The notes under the pieces were generated by a model. It had not been told where the DNA came from, did not search any database, and worked only from the letters and a program-made list of their open reading frames with translations. The position numbers were made by a program, and so were the translations under genes. Shown here piece after piece: positions 1-8,702 of a DNA stretch of 64,000 nucleotides. The stretch lies in contig JAFRMR010000023.1 of NCBI GenBank assembly GCA_017430535.1, positions 169,029-233,028 on the forward strand, in the 5' to 3' direction. The first letter of the stretch is position 1, and every line of letters starts with the position of its first letter. This DNA comes from Clostridia bacterium (GTDB lineage: Bacteria; Bacillota; Clostridia; Oscillospirales; Acutalibacteraceae).

Positions 1-1248
1 TATCATACATATCTCCGCCGCAAAAACAACAAGTATATTTGAGGGAAACACACTTAAATTGAAACTGCCGTAAAGCCCCGCGGAAACCGGGAGGCAGAAG
101 CCGGTGGCGGCCACCGTTACAAACAGAAGCTTTGCGGGCTTCTGCAGAATATCAAGCTTTTTACGGCTCTTAAAGAAAGCTGTTACATAGGGGTTGAAAT
201 ACTCGGAATACAGTATAATCCCCAGGGTTGAAAGGGCGGAAAGCCGCAGTGAAAGGGAACCCGGGGAATAAGGATTCCATACCGATACAAGGAGCAGAGC
301 TATGCCCAGGGAATTAAGAGAATCCTTGCGCCTTGAAACAATAACAGACGCAAGATAAATCAGCATCATAATTCCGGCGCGTACCACGGAATAGGTCATA
401 CCGGCTGTTGCCATAAGGAGAATAACCGCCTGTATTGTAAGCGCCGCAGAAAGAACCCTGCCTGCCCCCAGCCTTTTTAAAACCCAAAGTATTGCAGCGG
501 CCCACAGCGAAAGATGAAGGCCGGAAACACATACAATATGGGTAATGCCGCAGGCATTGAGATTGCCCGAGGTTTTGGCTGAAAGCTCACTTCTGTCACC
601 GGTTACAAGGGCAACGCACAGTGCCCCGTAATCATTTGGCAGAAGGGTCATAATATTTCTTTTAAGGGCCTGCCTTATGTTTATGAAAAGTTTACCCGGC
701 TGCAGGGATTTTCCCGCTTTACTAACCGAATAAGAATCACCGGAAAGGTAAGCGCCGAGAAACCTGTTTTCCGCTTTATGGGAAGCAAGGAAGCTGTATG
801 AAGAGCTGCCGAGAGTATAGAACTTAAAGGTTCCGCTTATGCTGTCATAGGGTTCTGCCTCAGGCGGTGAAGAGAAAACAAGACGCACATTTACCTTAAC
901 TTTTTCGCCGTCTATCAGAGTGGTTTTTGCCTTGTAATAGTAATTGCCGTATTCCTTTTCCGGCTCCGAAACAAGTGTAAAACTTGCGGTATGTTCGACG
1001 CCGGAAAGCTGAAGCTGAGGGTAATAATAAAACTCATTTACGCACACAAGCAGCAGGCAGGCGGCTGCGGCGCTTGCCATAGCCACCGGGAACACTCTTC
1101 CCCTGCGAAGTGGGCCTGCAATAAGGCAGATAACGAGAGCGGCGGTAAAGAATATCAGCGCGCCCACCGCAGCCTTGCCGGAGGCATTATACAGCACGGA
1201 AAGAACCAGAAATACGGTTAATCCTATAACGGCAAATGGCCGGGACAT
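1..1248 (-). CDS. comEC: ComEC/Rec2-family DNA uptake channel (partial, C-terminus beyond window)
   Basis: The reading frame opens at an ATG at 1248 and stays open to the window edge, giving about 416 residues of the N-terminal part. It begins with hydrophobic segments, followed by a soluble OB-like stretch. After that comes the signature GITHIVCVSGLHLSL, which matches the conserved 'HxxxxSGLH' region of the ComEC competence domain, and then more membrane helices. ComEC forms the inner-membrane channel for single-stranded DNA in natural transformation. The C-terminal metallo-beta-lactamase-like domain, if present, lies outside the window. The gene starts 12 bp after the phosphoribosyltransferase stop, so it is probably the last visible gene of the alaS operon. 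Its presence does not prove competence, because no other com genes are visible. Confidence 0.85.
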   Translation of the reverse strand, partial: MSRPFAVIGLTVFLVLSVLYNASGKAAVGALIFFTAALVICLIAGPLRRGRVFPVAMASAAAACLLLVCVNEFYYYPQLQLSGVEHTASFTLVSEPEKEYGNYYYKAKTTLIDGEKVKVNVRLVFSSPPEAEPYDSISGTFKFYTLGSSSYSFLASHKAENRFLGAYLSGDSYSVSKAGKSLQPGKLFINIRQALKRNIMTLLPNDYGALCVALVTGDRSELSAKTSGNLNACGITHIVCVSGLHLSLWAAAILWVLKRLGAGRVLSAALTIQAVILLMATAGMTYSVVRAGIMMLIYLASVIVSRRKDSLNSLGIALLLVSVWNPYSPGSLSLRLSALSTLGIILYSEYFNPYVTAFFKSRKKLDILQKPAKLLFVTVAATGFCLPVSAGLYGSFNLSVFPSNILVVFAAEICMI

Positions 1249-1260
1249 CAGGTCACATCC

Positions 1261-1800
1261 TTATCTTTCAATAAGAGGAATGGTGCCGAGGAAAACAATA
1301 TCATCTCTGTTTGCCGCATCCCCTTCTGCGAGAACTGCAGCCCGGGCAACCACTTTGCAGCCAAACTTATCCGCAAGCTCCTGAAGAGCTCTTATTGATT
1401 CGCCTGTGCTGATTACATCATCAAGCAGCACAACCCTTTTGCCCTTTATCTCTTCGCCGTCAACGCCGTCCATAATAAGGGTCTGGATGCCGCTGGTGGT
1501 GATGGACTGAACCTTTACGGTAACGGGAGATTTCATATAGAGCTTTGCCTTTTTTCTGGCAACAAAATATTTTTTGCCGCTCTGCCTGGACATTTCGTAG
1601 GCAAGAGGAATGCTTTTTGCCTCCGGGGTCAGGATACAGTCAAACTCCGGCAGCCTTTTAAGCAGCTCTGTAGCGGCGTGAATTGTTATATCAACATCGC
1701 CGAACATAATGAAGCCGGCAATATCAAGATGCTCATTAAGAGGGCATCTGAGCAGGTCTCTTTTTTTGCCTGCGATATCAACGGTATAATACTTATCCAT
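1261..1800 (-). CDS. Adenine/xanthine-type phosphoribosyltransferase
   Basis: This 179-residue protein carries the PRPP-binding loop VVLLDDVISTGES near residues 124-136, the hallmark of type I phosphoribosyltransferases. It also has the LTPEAKSIPLAYEMSRQSG region and the KKAKLYMKSP flexible-loop region seen in adenine phosphoribosyltransferases. It should convert a purine base plus PRPP to the nucleotide in salvage. The start has a GGAG site six bases upstream. It follows hinT on the same strand, which fits because HinT proteins act on purine nucleotide derivatives. Base specificity (adenine or xanthine) cannot be fixed from sequence alone. Confidence 0.8.
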   Translation of the reverse strand: MDKYYTVDIAGKKRDLLRCPLNEHLDIAGFIMFGDVDITIHAATELLKRLPEFDCILTPEAKSIPLAYEMSRQSGKKYFVARKKAKLYMKSPVTVKVQSITTSGIQTLIMDGVDGEEIKGKRVVLLDDVISTGESIRALQELADKFGCKVVARAAVLAEGDAANRDDIVFLGTIPLIER

Positions 1801-1824
1801 TTTATTCTCCTTTTAAGCCGTCAA

Positions 1825-2163
1825 TCAGCCTGCGGGCCAGCCGAATTCTCTGCCGCTCATAAGATGGAAATGAAGGTGCTTGACACTCTGGCCGGCGGAA
1901 TCACCGCAGTTTGAAACTATTCTGAAACCGTCTGCAAAGCCCTTTTCCGCTGCGATTTTTGCGGCTACCTCAAAGATATGGGCTACAGCTGCGCTGTTTT
2001 GCTCATTGATTTCGGCAGCGGAGGCAATATGAACTTTGGGGATAATGAGAATATGAACCGGAGCCTGGGGCTCGATATCATTAAAAGCAAGGCAGATATC
2101 ATCTTCATAAACCTTTGTTGAGGGGATTTCACCCGCTGCTATTTTGCAGAAAAGACAATCCAT
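1825..2163 (-). CDS. hinT: HIT-family nucleotide hydrolase (HinT-like)
   Basis: A 112-residue histidine-triad protein. The C-terminal HLHFHLMSG provides the HxHxH active site, and the N-terminal CLFCKI provides the CxxC typical of bacterial HinT. These proteins hydrolyse adenosine phosphoramidates and aminoacyl-adenylates, so a position directly behind alaS is functionally sensible. I chose the ATG at 2163 because the AGGAG site lies seven bases upstream of it; the ATG six bases earlier almost touches that site. The gap to alaS is about 12 bp, indicating co-transcription. Confidence 0.9.
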   Translation of the reverse strand: MDCLFCKIAAGEIPSTKVYEDDICLAFNDIEPQAPVHILIIPKVHIASAAEINEQNSAAVAHIFEVAAKIAAEKGFADGFRIVSNCGDSAGQSVKHLHFHLMSGREFGWPAG

Positions 2164-2175
2164 TTTCATTCTCCT

Positions 2176-4812
2176 TTATTTCAGCATTCCGGCAAGTATA
2201 TCCGCAGCACCGGACATAGCTTCGCCTGTTTTATCAACATTTTTTGTGCCCGCCATGGCGCTGTCGGGTCTGCCGCCGCCGGAGCCCCCGGCTATGGCTG
2301 CAACTGCCCTGACTATATTGCCGGCGTGAGCCCCTGCCGCAACAGCAGCTTTACCGCAGGCGCAGGCAAAGTTGGCGGCTGTTTTTTCGGCGTTAATGCC
2401 GCAGATGATAATAACAAGGTCATCTTCATCCTTGGCTTTATCGCACATATTCCTGAGCTCGCCGGGGTTAACTCCCTCAAGGGTTACCGCACTCAGACGG
2501 ATGCCTTTGATATTCTGAACATTATCGGTGAGATCTCCGGCTTTGAAGGCGGAAATTTCGCCGCGGAGCTTTTCTATCTCTTTTTCGTTTGCTTTTATTT
2601 CGCCCATAAGCGCCGACGCTCTCTTATCAATATCCGAAACATTGGTAAGCTTCATAGCGGCGGCTGTGTTTCTTATAAGCTCATTGTTTTCCGCAATATA
2701 ATCCAGCACGCCGAAACCGGTAACGCCCTCTATACGGCGTATGCCTGCGGCAACGGATGACTCATAAACTATTTTGAAAAGACCTATTTTGCCTGTATTT
2801 GATACATGAGTACCGCCGCAGAGTTCGGTTGAGAAATCACCGGCTTTAACTACCCTGACTATATCGCCGTACTTTTCGCCGAACAGAGCCATTGCGCCCT
2901 GCTTCTTTGCTTCTTCAATGGGCATTTCCGTTACGGTAACGGGAAGGGCGGAGAAAATAACCTCATTAACTCTGTTTTCAAGAGCGGTTATTTCATCGGG
3001 GGTAAGTGCGCTGAAGTGGGTAAAGTCAAACCTTACGGCCTTGCCGTTTACAAGCTGACCGGCCTGCTCAACATGAGAGCCCAGCAGCTCTCTGAGAGCA
3101 GCCTGCAGAAGGTGGGCGGAGGTATGGTTGCGGGCGGTGGCTTCCCTTAACTTAACATCAATCCCGGCCCTGCACTTATCGCCTGCGGCAACGCTTTCGC
3201 CTCTGGTGATTCTGCCAATGTGAAGGAATATGCCGTCGGCGGTTTTTGTTACGGTATCAACGGTGAATTCTGCCGAGCCGAAATCAAGAACGCCTTTATC
3301 CCCTGCCTGGCCGCCGCTTTCGCCGTAAAATACGGTTCTGTCAAGCACAAGGGCGGCTTCGGTATCGGGGCCTATAAAATCAACTCTTTCACCGCCGGAA
3401 ATCAGGGCTATAACTTCGCTTTCGCAGCTGTAGCTCTCATAGCCCAGGAACTCTGTTGCATTTATATCTTTGAGGGAGGCTCCGCCGCCTTTCCAGGCCT
3501 CTGCTCCCGCATCCTTGCGGGCGGCTCTTGCGGCGGCTCTGCTCTGAGCATAGAGCTTTTCATACTCTTCCATATCAACCTTCATGCCCTTTTCCTCAAG
3601 GAGCTCTCTTGTGAGATCAATGGGGAAGCCGAAGGTATCCTGAAGCTTGAAGGCATCCGCGCCGGAGAGGGTGTTATTCTCAGCGCCGTCAATAAGGGTT
3701 TCAAGCAGATTAAGGCCGGTATCTATGGTTTTATTGAAGTTTTCTTCCTCGGCCTTTATTACCTTAACGATAAGATCGTGCTTTTCAACAAGGTTGGGGT
3801 ATGCGTTTTCATTCTCTTTAATTACGGTTTCCGCAACTTTATAGAGGAACAGGCCGTCAATACCCAGAAGCCTGCCGTGCCTTGCGGCTCTTCTGAGCAG
3901 GCGGCGCAGAACATAGCCCCTGCCTTCGTTTGAGGGCATTACGCCGTCGCCTATCATAAAGGTAGTGCTCCTTATGTGGTCCGTGATAACGCGAAGGGAA
4001 ATATCGTTCTTTTCGTTTTCGTGATATTTTATGCCGGAAATATCGATTATGTGCTTCATGATATTCTGCACGGTATCAACCTCAAAGAGGTTATCAACCC
4101 CCTGCATTATGCAGGCGATTCTTTCAAGGCCCATACCGGTATCGATATTGCAGCTTTTAAGCCGTGTGTAATTGTTATTTCCGTCGTTTTCAAACTGAGT
4201 GAAAACAAGGTTCCAGAATTCGGTGTATCTGTCACAGTCGCAGCCGACTTTACAGTCCGGCTTGCCGCAGCCGTATTTTTCACCTCTGTCAAAGTACAGC
4301 TCGGAGCAGGGGCCGCAGGGGCCTGCGCCGTGCTCCCAGAAGTTATCCTCTTTGCCAAGGCGTGAAATATGATCCTCGGCAACGCCGATTTCTTTGGTCC
4401 AGATATCATAGGCCTCGTCATCATCGGTATAAACCGTAACATGCAGGCGGTCAACAGGCATTTCCATAACCTGAGTGCAGAATTCCCAGGCCCAGTTTAT
4501 GGCTTCCCTCTTGAAATAATCACCGAAGGAGAAGTTGCCCAGCATCTCAAAATAGGTGCCATGGCGGGCGGTGATGCCTACCCTTTCTATATCAGGGGTA
4601 CGGATGCACTTCTGGCAGGTGGTGACCCTGGTGCGGGGAGGGGTGAGCTCACCGGTAAAGTATTTTTTTAGGGGAGCCATACCTGCGTTTATAAGCAGAA
4701 GGCTTTTGTCGTTCTGGGGCACAAGAGAGAAACTGGGCATGGCAAGGTGCCCTTTTGATTCAAAAAATTTAAGATACTTCTCTCTTATTTCGTTTAAGCC
4801 CATCCATTCCAT
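2176..4812 (-). CDS. alaS: Alanyl-tRNA synthetase
   Basis: A full-length class II synthetase of 878 residues, normal for bacterial AlaRS. The N-terminus MEWMGLNEIREKYLKFFESK leads into the catalytic core with the TRVTTCQKCIRTPDIERVG region. The editing domain shows HTSAHLLQAAL and CGGTHV zinc-ligand motifs, and the C-terminal DHHA1 region has GGSGGGRPDSAMAG. It charges tRNA-Ala and removes misacylated Ser/Gly. The start at 4812 has GGAGG seven bases upstream. The frame continues open further upstream, but that stretch is the T-box leader rather than protein. Expression is probably controlled by uncharged tRNA-Ala through that leader. Confidence 0.97.
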   Translation of the reverse strand: MEWMGLNEIREKYLKFFESKGHLAMPSFSLVPQNDKSLLLINAGMAPLKKYFTGELTPPRTRVTTCQKCIRTPDIERVGITARHGTYFEMLGNFSFGDYFKREAINWAWEFCTQVMEMPVDRLHVTVYTDDDEAYDIWTKEIGVAEDHISRLGKEDNFWEHGAGPCGPCSELYFDRGEKYGCGKPDCKVGCDCDRYTEFWNLVFTQFENDGNNNYTRLKSCNIDTGMGLERIACIMQGVDNLFEVDTVQNIMKHIIDISGIKYHENEKNDISLRVITDHIRSTTFMIGDGVMPSNEGRGYVLRRLLRRAARHGRLLGIDGLFLYKVAETVIKENENAYPNLVEKHDLIVKVIKAEEENFNKTIDTGLNLLETLIDGAENNTLSGADAFKLQDTFGFPIDLTRELLEEKGMKVDMEEYEKLYAQSRAAARAARKDAGAEAWKGGGASLKDINATEFLGYESYSCESEVIALISGGERVDFIGPDTEAALVLDRTVFYGESGGQAGDKGVLDFGSAEFTVDTVTKTADGIFLHIGRITRGESVAAGDKCRAGIDVKLREATARNHTSAHLLQAALRELLGSHVEQAGQLVNGKAVRFDFTHFSALTPDEITALENRVNEVIFSALPVTVTEMPIEEAKKQGAMALFGEKYGDIVRVVKAGDFSTELCGGTHVSNTGKIGLFKIVYESSVAAGIRRIEGVTGFGVLDYIAENNELIRNTAAAMKLTNVSDIDKRASALMGEIKANEKEIEKLRGEISAFKAGDLTDNVQNIKGIRLSAVTLEGVNPGELRNMCDKAKDEDDLVIIICGINAEKTAANFACACGKAAVAAGAHAGNIVRAVAAIAGGSGGGRPDSAMAGTKNVDKTGEAMSGAADILAGMLK

Positions 4813-4836
4813 AATAATTCCTCCAAACTGTATAAA

Positions 4837-5060
4837 AATGAAAAAAGGTGCAGTATTGCAATTGCTTGGGACGATCTTACGACCGCGGTACCACCCAAAT
4901 TGCGCAGAAACTGCACCACTTGATATCCTTAACGCAGAACTTACGCCGCCCTTCAACAGAGCGGAGCTCAAAAGCGGCCCTTCCGTTTCGCTTTGCCCGG
5001 CGGCTGTCTCAGCAAAAAGCCGTCTCTCTGTGAGCTGAAGCGGAATTCTTCTTTATCAAA
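4837..5060 (-). promoter_or_regulatory. T-box leader of alaS
   Basis: On the minus strand, 4882-4896 reads GGGTGGTACCGCGGT, the conserved T-box core that pairs with the free acceptor end of an uncharged tRNA. Downstream, a long hairpin (GGTGCAG pairing with CTGCACC) runs into a T-tract at 4837-4846, forming the competing terminator just before the alaS ribosome site. The upstream 150 bases would hold Stem I and the specifier loop. I did not resolve the specifier codon, though an alanine GCN codon is expected. The 5' boundary is approximate. Confidence 0.88.
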
Positions 5061-5072
5061 GCTTTGTTTGTT

Positions 5073-7061
5073 TTATTTTGCCTGCATATATCCTATGGCT
5101 ACCCAGCCGTATTTGTCGTTATCCATCTTGATTCTCAGCCAGGTTTTGCCGGTATCTTCGGCTTCCTTGGTTTCATAGCCCTCAACTTCATCGCCGGTGG
5201 CAAGGTCGCCAATATCTTCATAGGTTCCGCCGGGGCCGGACCTTACATTGATGCCGCTGTCTGCAACACAGATGTAGGTTCTGGCTTCATCGGTATCGGG
5301 AGGAGTATTTTCGCCGTTCTCGCCGTTTTCATCAACAATATCAATCTTGACACCGGTGAAGGTATTGATTGCGTTGCCCACAAGGATAACGCCCCAGGTG
5401 CCGTCTTTATTGGCAATAAATACGCCGTTATCGCCTACCATGATGTTTCTGTACTCAAAGGGAACAATAACATCATTGCTCATATTGATTATGCCCATAA
5501 CGCCGTTTTTCTTTACGGCAACAAGGCCGTTATTGACGGGACGGCAGTAATCGCAGAATGAAGCCTCTCCGCTGGAGAGATCATTAACGGGTTCATATTC
5601 ATAAGGAACAACTTTTTTATCATCTTCCTGCCTGATATATCCCCATTTGCCGTTCTTTTCGGCGGCGGCGTAGCCCTCAAAGAAGCGGTCCCTTTCATCA
5701 TAGGGGGCTTTCTTATCAAGATCCTGAGGAGTAACGCCGTGCTTGCCGTGAGGTGTTTCTGAAATAATGGCGGTGCCGTTGTCAACGCTGACAAAATACT
5801 GCTCGCCTTCTATGGTAACAAGGGTATGGTACTGGCCCTGGCTTTCATAGTCCCTGCCGTAGCCGCAACGCTGGAATTCATCATAATTGGGCTGAAGAAG
5901 TACATTGCCTCTATAATCGATAAGACCGTACTTTTTGGTAACCGAGGAAAGGAATACGCAGCAGTTCTCATCAAGGTACTGGATATCTGCACAGTTTTCA
6001 AATCCGCCGGGAACCCATTTATAATCGCCGGTTTTGATTTCCGCTGCGGTGGTCTGGCCGGCCATTGTGGTATTATCGTTGCCTTTGTTCTTTTTGCCGT
6101 GGGATGCGGCGGCAACAATAATGATAACAAGAAGAAGGGCGGCGGCGATAATCGCGAGCTTTTTGAAATCCAGATTGCCGATTCTGATTTTTCTGATATC
6201 AAAGCCCTTTTTGCGGGAGCTTACGGGGGCGGGAGTATCGGCAAAGGAATCAAAATCTATTCCGCCGGATTCCGCGTTATCGGGATCTGTGGGGATACCC
6301 GGTGAAGGCGGAACTTTGGGGCCTGAGGAGGGAATGCTGGGCTCCGACCTGAAGTAACCGGAGGGAGCGGGAGCTTCGCCTGCTTTGACCTCTTCTGTAT
6401 GTTTGAATGACTTGTAAATTTCAAGAGCGTAGGAGAATATGTCCTTAACCGTTTCGCCGGAAATCTCAACGCCGCTCATCTGATCCTGAAGGATTCTGGT
6501 GAGAACAGGCAGAGCACCGGAAGCCGGTGAGGGATCGCCGCTTTCGCAGGCGGCGAAGATTTCTTCACGGCCTTTGGCAAGCAGAGAATTGACTGTGCTT
6601 TCGGACACGCCCAGCTGCTTTGAGAGGGACTGAACCGGCATACCGCTGAAATAGTGAAGCACTATGGGCAGACGGTACTCGGGCCTGAGGGCATCAACGG
6701 CATCAAGTGCCGCCGCTGCCTTGCGGCTGTTTTCAAAAACATCCTCTGAGAGGAACTCAAAGGAACCCTCGGGAACATTGCCCTCGGCATCGTCAAAAAC
6801 AAAGTTTTCGCCCTCTTTATAGACGGAGGCAACATTCTGCTTCATCCATATTTCAAAAGCCTCGGGCTTTTTGAGCTTTGTGATTGTGCAGAAAGCCCTT
6901 GCATAAGCTTTTTTGGTAATCTCAGCCGCTGCGCTTTCACTGCCGGAAAGCTTCAGGGCAAGAAAATATGACATCTTGAGAGTACCGGAATACAGCCTTG
7001 CCAGCGCATCGGTGTTTCCGTTACAGGCTGCGTTTACACAGCTTACGATTTCTTCGTTCAT
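5073..7061 (-). CDS. Sigma-factor-like membrane protein with WG repeats and SH3 domain
   Basis: A composite protein of about 662 residues. Residues 1-175 resemble an ECF sigma factor: a region-2-like helical stretch, then a region-4-like helix-turn-helix around 125-170 (LRPEYRLPIVLHYFSGM, then KQLGVSESTVNSLLAKGR). A proline-rich linker follows, then one membrane span at about 303-321 (LAIIAAALLLVIIIVAAA). The outer part has WG-type repeats (KWGYIRQ, GVMGIIN, GTWGVIL) at about 345-570 and a bacterial SH3 domain at about 595-660 (GINVRSGPGG). Topology suggests an outside sensor joined to an inside DNA-binding-like module. ATG 7061 is taken as the start; a TTG lies one codon upstream. A consensus promoter sits at 7118-7146. 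The exact function is unknown. Confidence 0.75.
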   Translation of the reverse strand: MNEEIVSCVNAACNGNTDALARLYSGTLKMSYFLALKLSGSESAAAEITKKAYARAFCTITKLKKPEAFEIWMKQNVASVYKEGENFVFDDAEGNVPEGSFEFLSEDVFENSRKAAAALDAVDALRPEYRLPIVLHYFSGMPVQSLSKQLGVSESTVNSLLAKGREEIFAACESGDPSPASGALPVLTRILQDQMSGVEISGETVKDIFSYALEIYKSFKHTEEVKAGEAPAPSGYFRSEPSIPSSGPKVPPSPGIPTDPDNAESGGIDFDSFADTPAPVSSRKKGFDIRKIRIGNLDFKKLAIIAAALLLVIIIVAAASHGKKNKGNDNTTMAGQTTAAEIKTGDYKWVPGGFENCADIQYLDENCCVFLSSVTKKYGLIDYRGNVLLQPNYDEFQRCGYGRDYESQGQYHTLVTIEGEQYFVSVDNGTAIISETPHGKHGVTPQDLDKKAPYDERDRFFEGYAAAEKNGKWGYIRQEDDKKVVPYEYEPVNDLSSGEASFCDYCRPVNNGLVAVKKNGVMGIINMSNDVIVPFEYRNIMVGDNGVFIANKDGTWGVILVGNAINTFTGVKIDIVDENGENGENTPPDTDEARTYICVADSGINVRSGPGGTYEDIGDLATGDEVEGYETKEAEDTGKTWLRIKMDNDKYGWVAIGYMQAK

Positions 7062-7117
7062 CAATAAATCACTCCTGTCTGCAATATTTTAAGCAACAAT
7101 AGACAATAATATATTAT

Positions 7118-7146
7118 ATTATATAAATATATAGCAGTTTTGTCAA
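7118..7146 (-). promoter_or_regulatory. SigA-type promoter for the sigma-like membrane protein
   Basis: Minus-strand TTGACA at 7141-7146 and TATAAT at 7118-7123 are separated by exactly 17 bases, about 55 bases upstream of the start codon. Both hexamers are perfect consensus. Confidence 0.8.
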
Positions 7147-7217
7147 GCAGTTTATCAATATATTGGGGAATTAAATTGCAGGGAACAATATATTTTGTGT
7201 AAAGAAAATGAAAATCC

Positions 7218-7241
7218 CCTGCCCGGTTTAAACCGGGCAGG
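7218..7241 (-). terminator. Terminator hairpin after zinc-ribbon gene
   Basis: A 24-base perfect palindrome with 12-base arms (CCTGCCCGGTTT and its complement). T-rich sequence follows on the minus strand (GGATTTTCATTTTC), so it should end transcription of the small gene at 7258-7458. Confidence 0.7.
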
Positions 7242-7257
7242 AGTTTTGCCGTACTGA

Positions 7258-7458
7258 TTATCCGCAGCAGTCATAATCTGCGTAAATATAGATGCAGTTA
7301 TTCAGCTTCAGGTTTTCCGAAAGGTCTGCAATATAGCCGGTTCCGTTTTTTACGGAGTAGGCAATCTTTTCTCCGCAGCAGGGGCAGACCGTGTATTTGG
7401 TTTCGCTGTAATTTGTGTGAGCAAGAAGCTTGCCGCATTTAAGGCACCAGATTTTCAT
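7258..7458 (-). CDS. Small zinc-ribbon protein
   Basis: A 66-residue protein with two Cys pairs near the N-terminus, CLKCG and CPCCG, spaced as in a zinc ribbon, plus a CC pair at the C-terminus. A purine-rich GGGTGG lies upstream of the ATG and a hairpin terminator follows the stop, which supports a real gene. The rest is unrecognised and no function can be assigned. It could bind nucleic acid or act as a metal-binding adaptor. Confidence 0.55.
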   Translation of the reverse strand: MKIWCLKCGKLLAHTNYSETKYTVCPCCGEKIAYSVKNGTGYIADLSENLKLNNCIYIYADYDCCG

Positions 7459-7547
7459 AACATAACCACCCTTTTGTTATTTGATACTTTAATTGTAATA
7501 CAAAGGGTGTACAATAAAACCGACTGTAATGCGGTTTTGCCGTATTT

Positions 7548-8531
7548 TTAATATTTTTCCGCAACCTTAAGGGCGGTCTGCTTCAGTTCATCCCTGACAG
7601 ACTGAGGAGATACTATTTCGCAGGCATTGCCGAAGCCGAAAACCCAGGCAAAAAACTGGGGGCTCACCTGAGCGCTGACCGTAACAAGGAAAGTGCCGGA
7701 GAATTCATCGATAATCATAACATCTTTGCCGAAGCGGTCGATAACCGCATCAATAAGAGAATTATCAAAGCGCAGTGTGATTTTTTCCTCCTTGCCGCCG
7801 AACATACCGAAAACCCCGGTGGTATAGGCGGAAAGATCGGTTTTGCCGAATTCCTCTTTGCCGCTTCTGCTTTCATCGGATATCTTTATAGAGGTCATTT
7901 TATCCACTCTGAAGTGCTTGATTTTGCCGGAAAGATTATCATAGCCCAGCATATAATAATTCTCATTATCCCAGATAAGGGCGAAGGGGCTGATACTGTA
8001 AACCATACCGTCGTGGCGGTACTCGCGGCTTTTATCAAGCTTATATCTGTAATACCTGAAACTTATGGCTTTATCATTGTTGATTGCGGCGGAAATGGAG
8101 TCCACATTAAGATAAACGCTTTCGTTCATACTCTTGACCCTGCCGTTTACAAGAACCTGCCGCTGAAGGGAGCCGGCCTGGTAAATGCTGGTAAGGTCCT
8201 CAATGCGTTTTATAAGGCTGAAAGTCTTTTTTTCGGTAATGAATTTGGAAGACTGGACGCTGTCCACAAGCAGCTTGAGCTCGGGCAGCTGAAAGTCCCT
8301 GTCCCCTACAAAATAGCCAACATTTTTTCCTCTGCTCATAATGATATCCATGCCGTATTCTTTAAGCAGGGCAAGGTCGGAATAAACGGTTTTGCGCTCA
8401 ACCTCAATATCGTTTTTGGCAAGGAATTCTGTTATCTGAGCTACGGTTACGGGATGCTCTTCATCGGAATTTTTAAGCAGATAATCCCTGAGATAAAGGA
8501 GCTTTAATTTCTGATTTCTGGACTTGGGCAC
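7548..8531 (-). CDS. WYL-domain transcriptional regulator
   Basis: A 327-residue YafY/PafC-type regulator. Residues 1-65 form a winged helix-turn-helix (VTVAQITEFLAKNDIEVERKTVYSDLALLKEYG). A WYL ligand-binding domain follows at about 140-225 (AISFRYYRY, YSISPFALIWDNENYYMLGY, KIKHFRVDKM), then a WCX-like C-terminal domain. WYL domains sense small ligands or nucleic acids and are often linked to stress or defence control. The GTG start has GGAGG seven bases upstream. It is transcribed away from the acetyltransferase and hydrolase genes at 8703, which are possible targets. A 7-base inverted repeat at 8545-8562 suggests autoregulation. Confidence 0.88.
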   Translation of the reverse strand: MPKSRNQKLKLLYLRDYLLKNSDEEHPVTVAQITEFLAKNDIEVERKTVYSDLALLKEYGMDIIMSRGKNVGYFVGDRDFQLPELKLLVDSVQSSKFITEKKTFSLIKRIEDLTSIYQAGSLQRQVLVNGRVKSMNESVYLNVDSISAAINNDKAISFRYYRYKLDKSREYRHDGMVYSISPFALIWDNENYYMLGYDNLSGKIKHFRVDKMTSIKISDESRSGKEEFGKTDLSAYTTGVFGMFGGKEEKITLRFDNSLIDAVIDRFGKDVMIIDEFSGTFLVTVSAQVSPQFFAWVFGFGNACEIVSPQSVRDELKQTALKVAEKY

Positions 8532-8544
8532 AGTGCCACCTCCG

Positions 8545-8562
8545 AGTACAAATTATTGTACT
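8545..8562. promoter_or_regulatory. Inverted-repeat operator candidate, WYL regulator promoter
   Basis: AGTACAA-ATTA-TTGTACT, a perfect 7-base inverted repeat, sits immediately downstream of the -10 element of the WYL gene, around the expected transcription start. This is a typical place for an autorepressor site. The assignment to the WYL protein is inference. Confidence 0.5.
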
Positions 8563-8565
8563 TTA

Positions 8566-8594
8566 ATTATATTGCCCGGGGTTGAAAATGTCAA
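8566..8594 (-). promoter_or_regulatory. SigA-type promoter for WYL regulator
   Basis: Minus-strand TTGACA (8589-8594) and TATAAT (8566-8571) with a 17-base spacer, 35 bases upstream of the GTG start. Confidence 0.8.
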
Positions 8595-8642
8595 GGAAAC
8601 AAGCATAAAAAACAGATAAAAAATCTGTGCTTCTTTCGCCTA

Positions 8643-8671
8643 TTGACTAAGTAGGCGATTGATGATATAAT
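8643..8671 (+). promoter_or_regulatory. SigA-type promoter for acetyltransferase-hydrolase pair
   Basis: TTGACT at 8643-8648 and TATAAT at 8666-8671 with a 17-base spacer, about 31 bases before the GTG start at 8703. It is divergent from the WYL promoter, about 50 bases away. Confidence 0.8.
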
Positions 8672-8702
8672 TACCGGGAATAATCTTCTGTAAGGTGATA
8701 AT

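Noticed and set aside
3220-3933. A 237-codon open frame on the plus strand inside alaS
   Set aside because: It is antisense to the strongly conserved AlaRS frame, has no ribosome site and low-complexity content, so it is a shadow frame.
4813-4971. N-terminal extension of alaS upstream of 4812
   Set aside because: The extra residues are encoded by the T-box leader, including its conserved core, and have no AlaRS homology. A GGAGG site marks the ATG at 4812.
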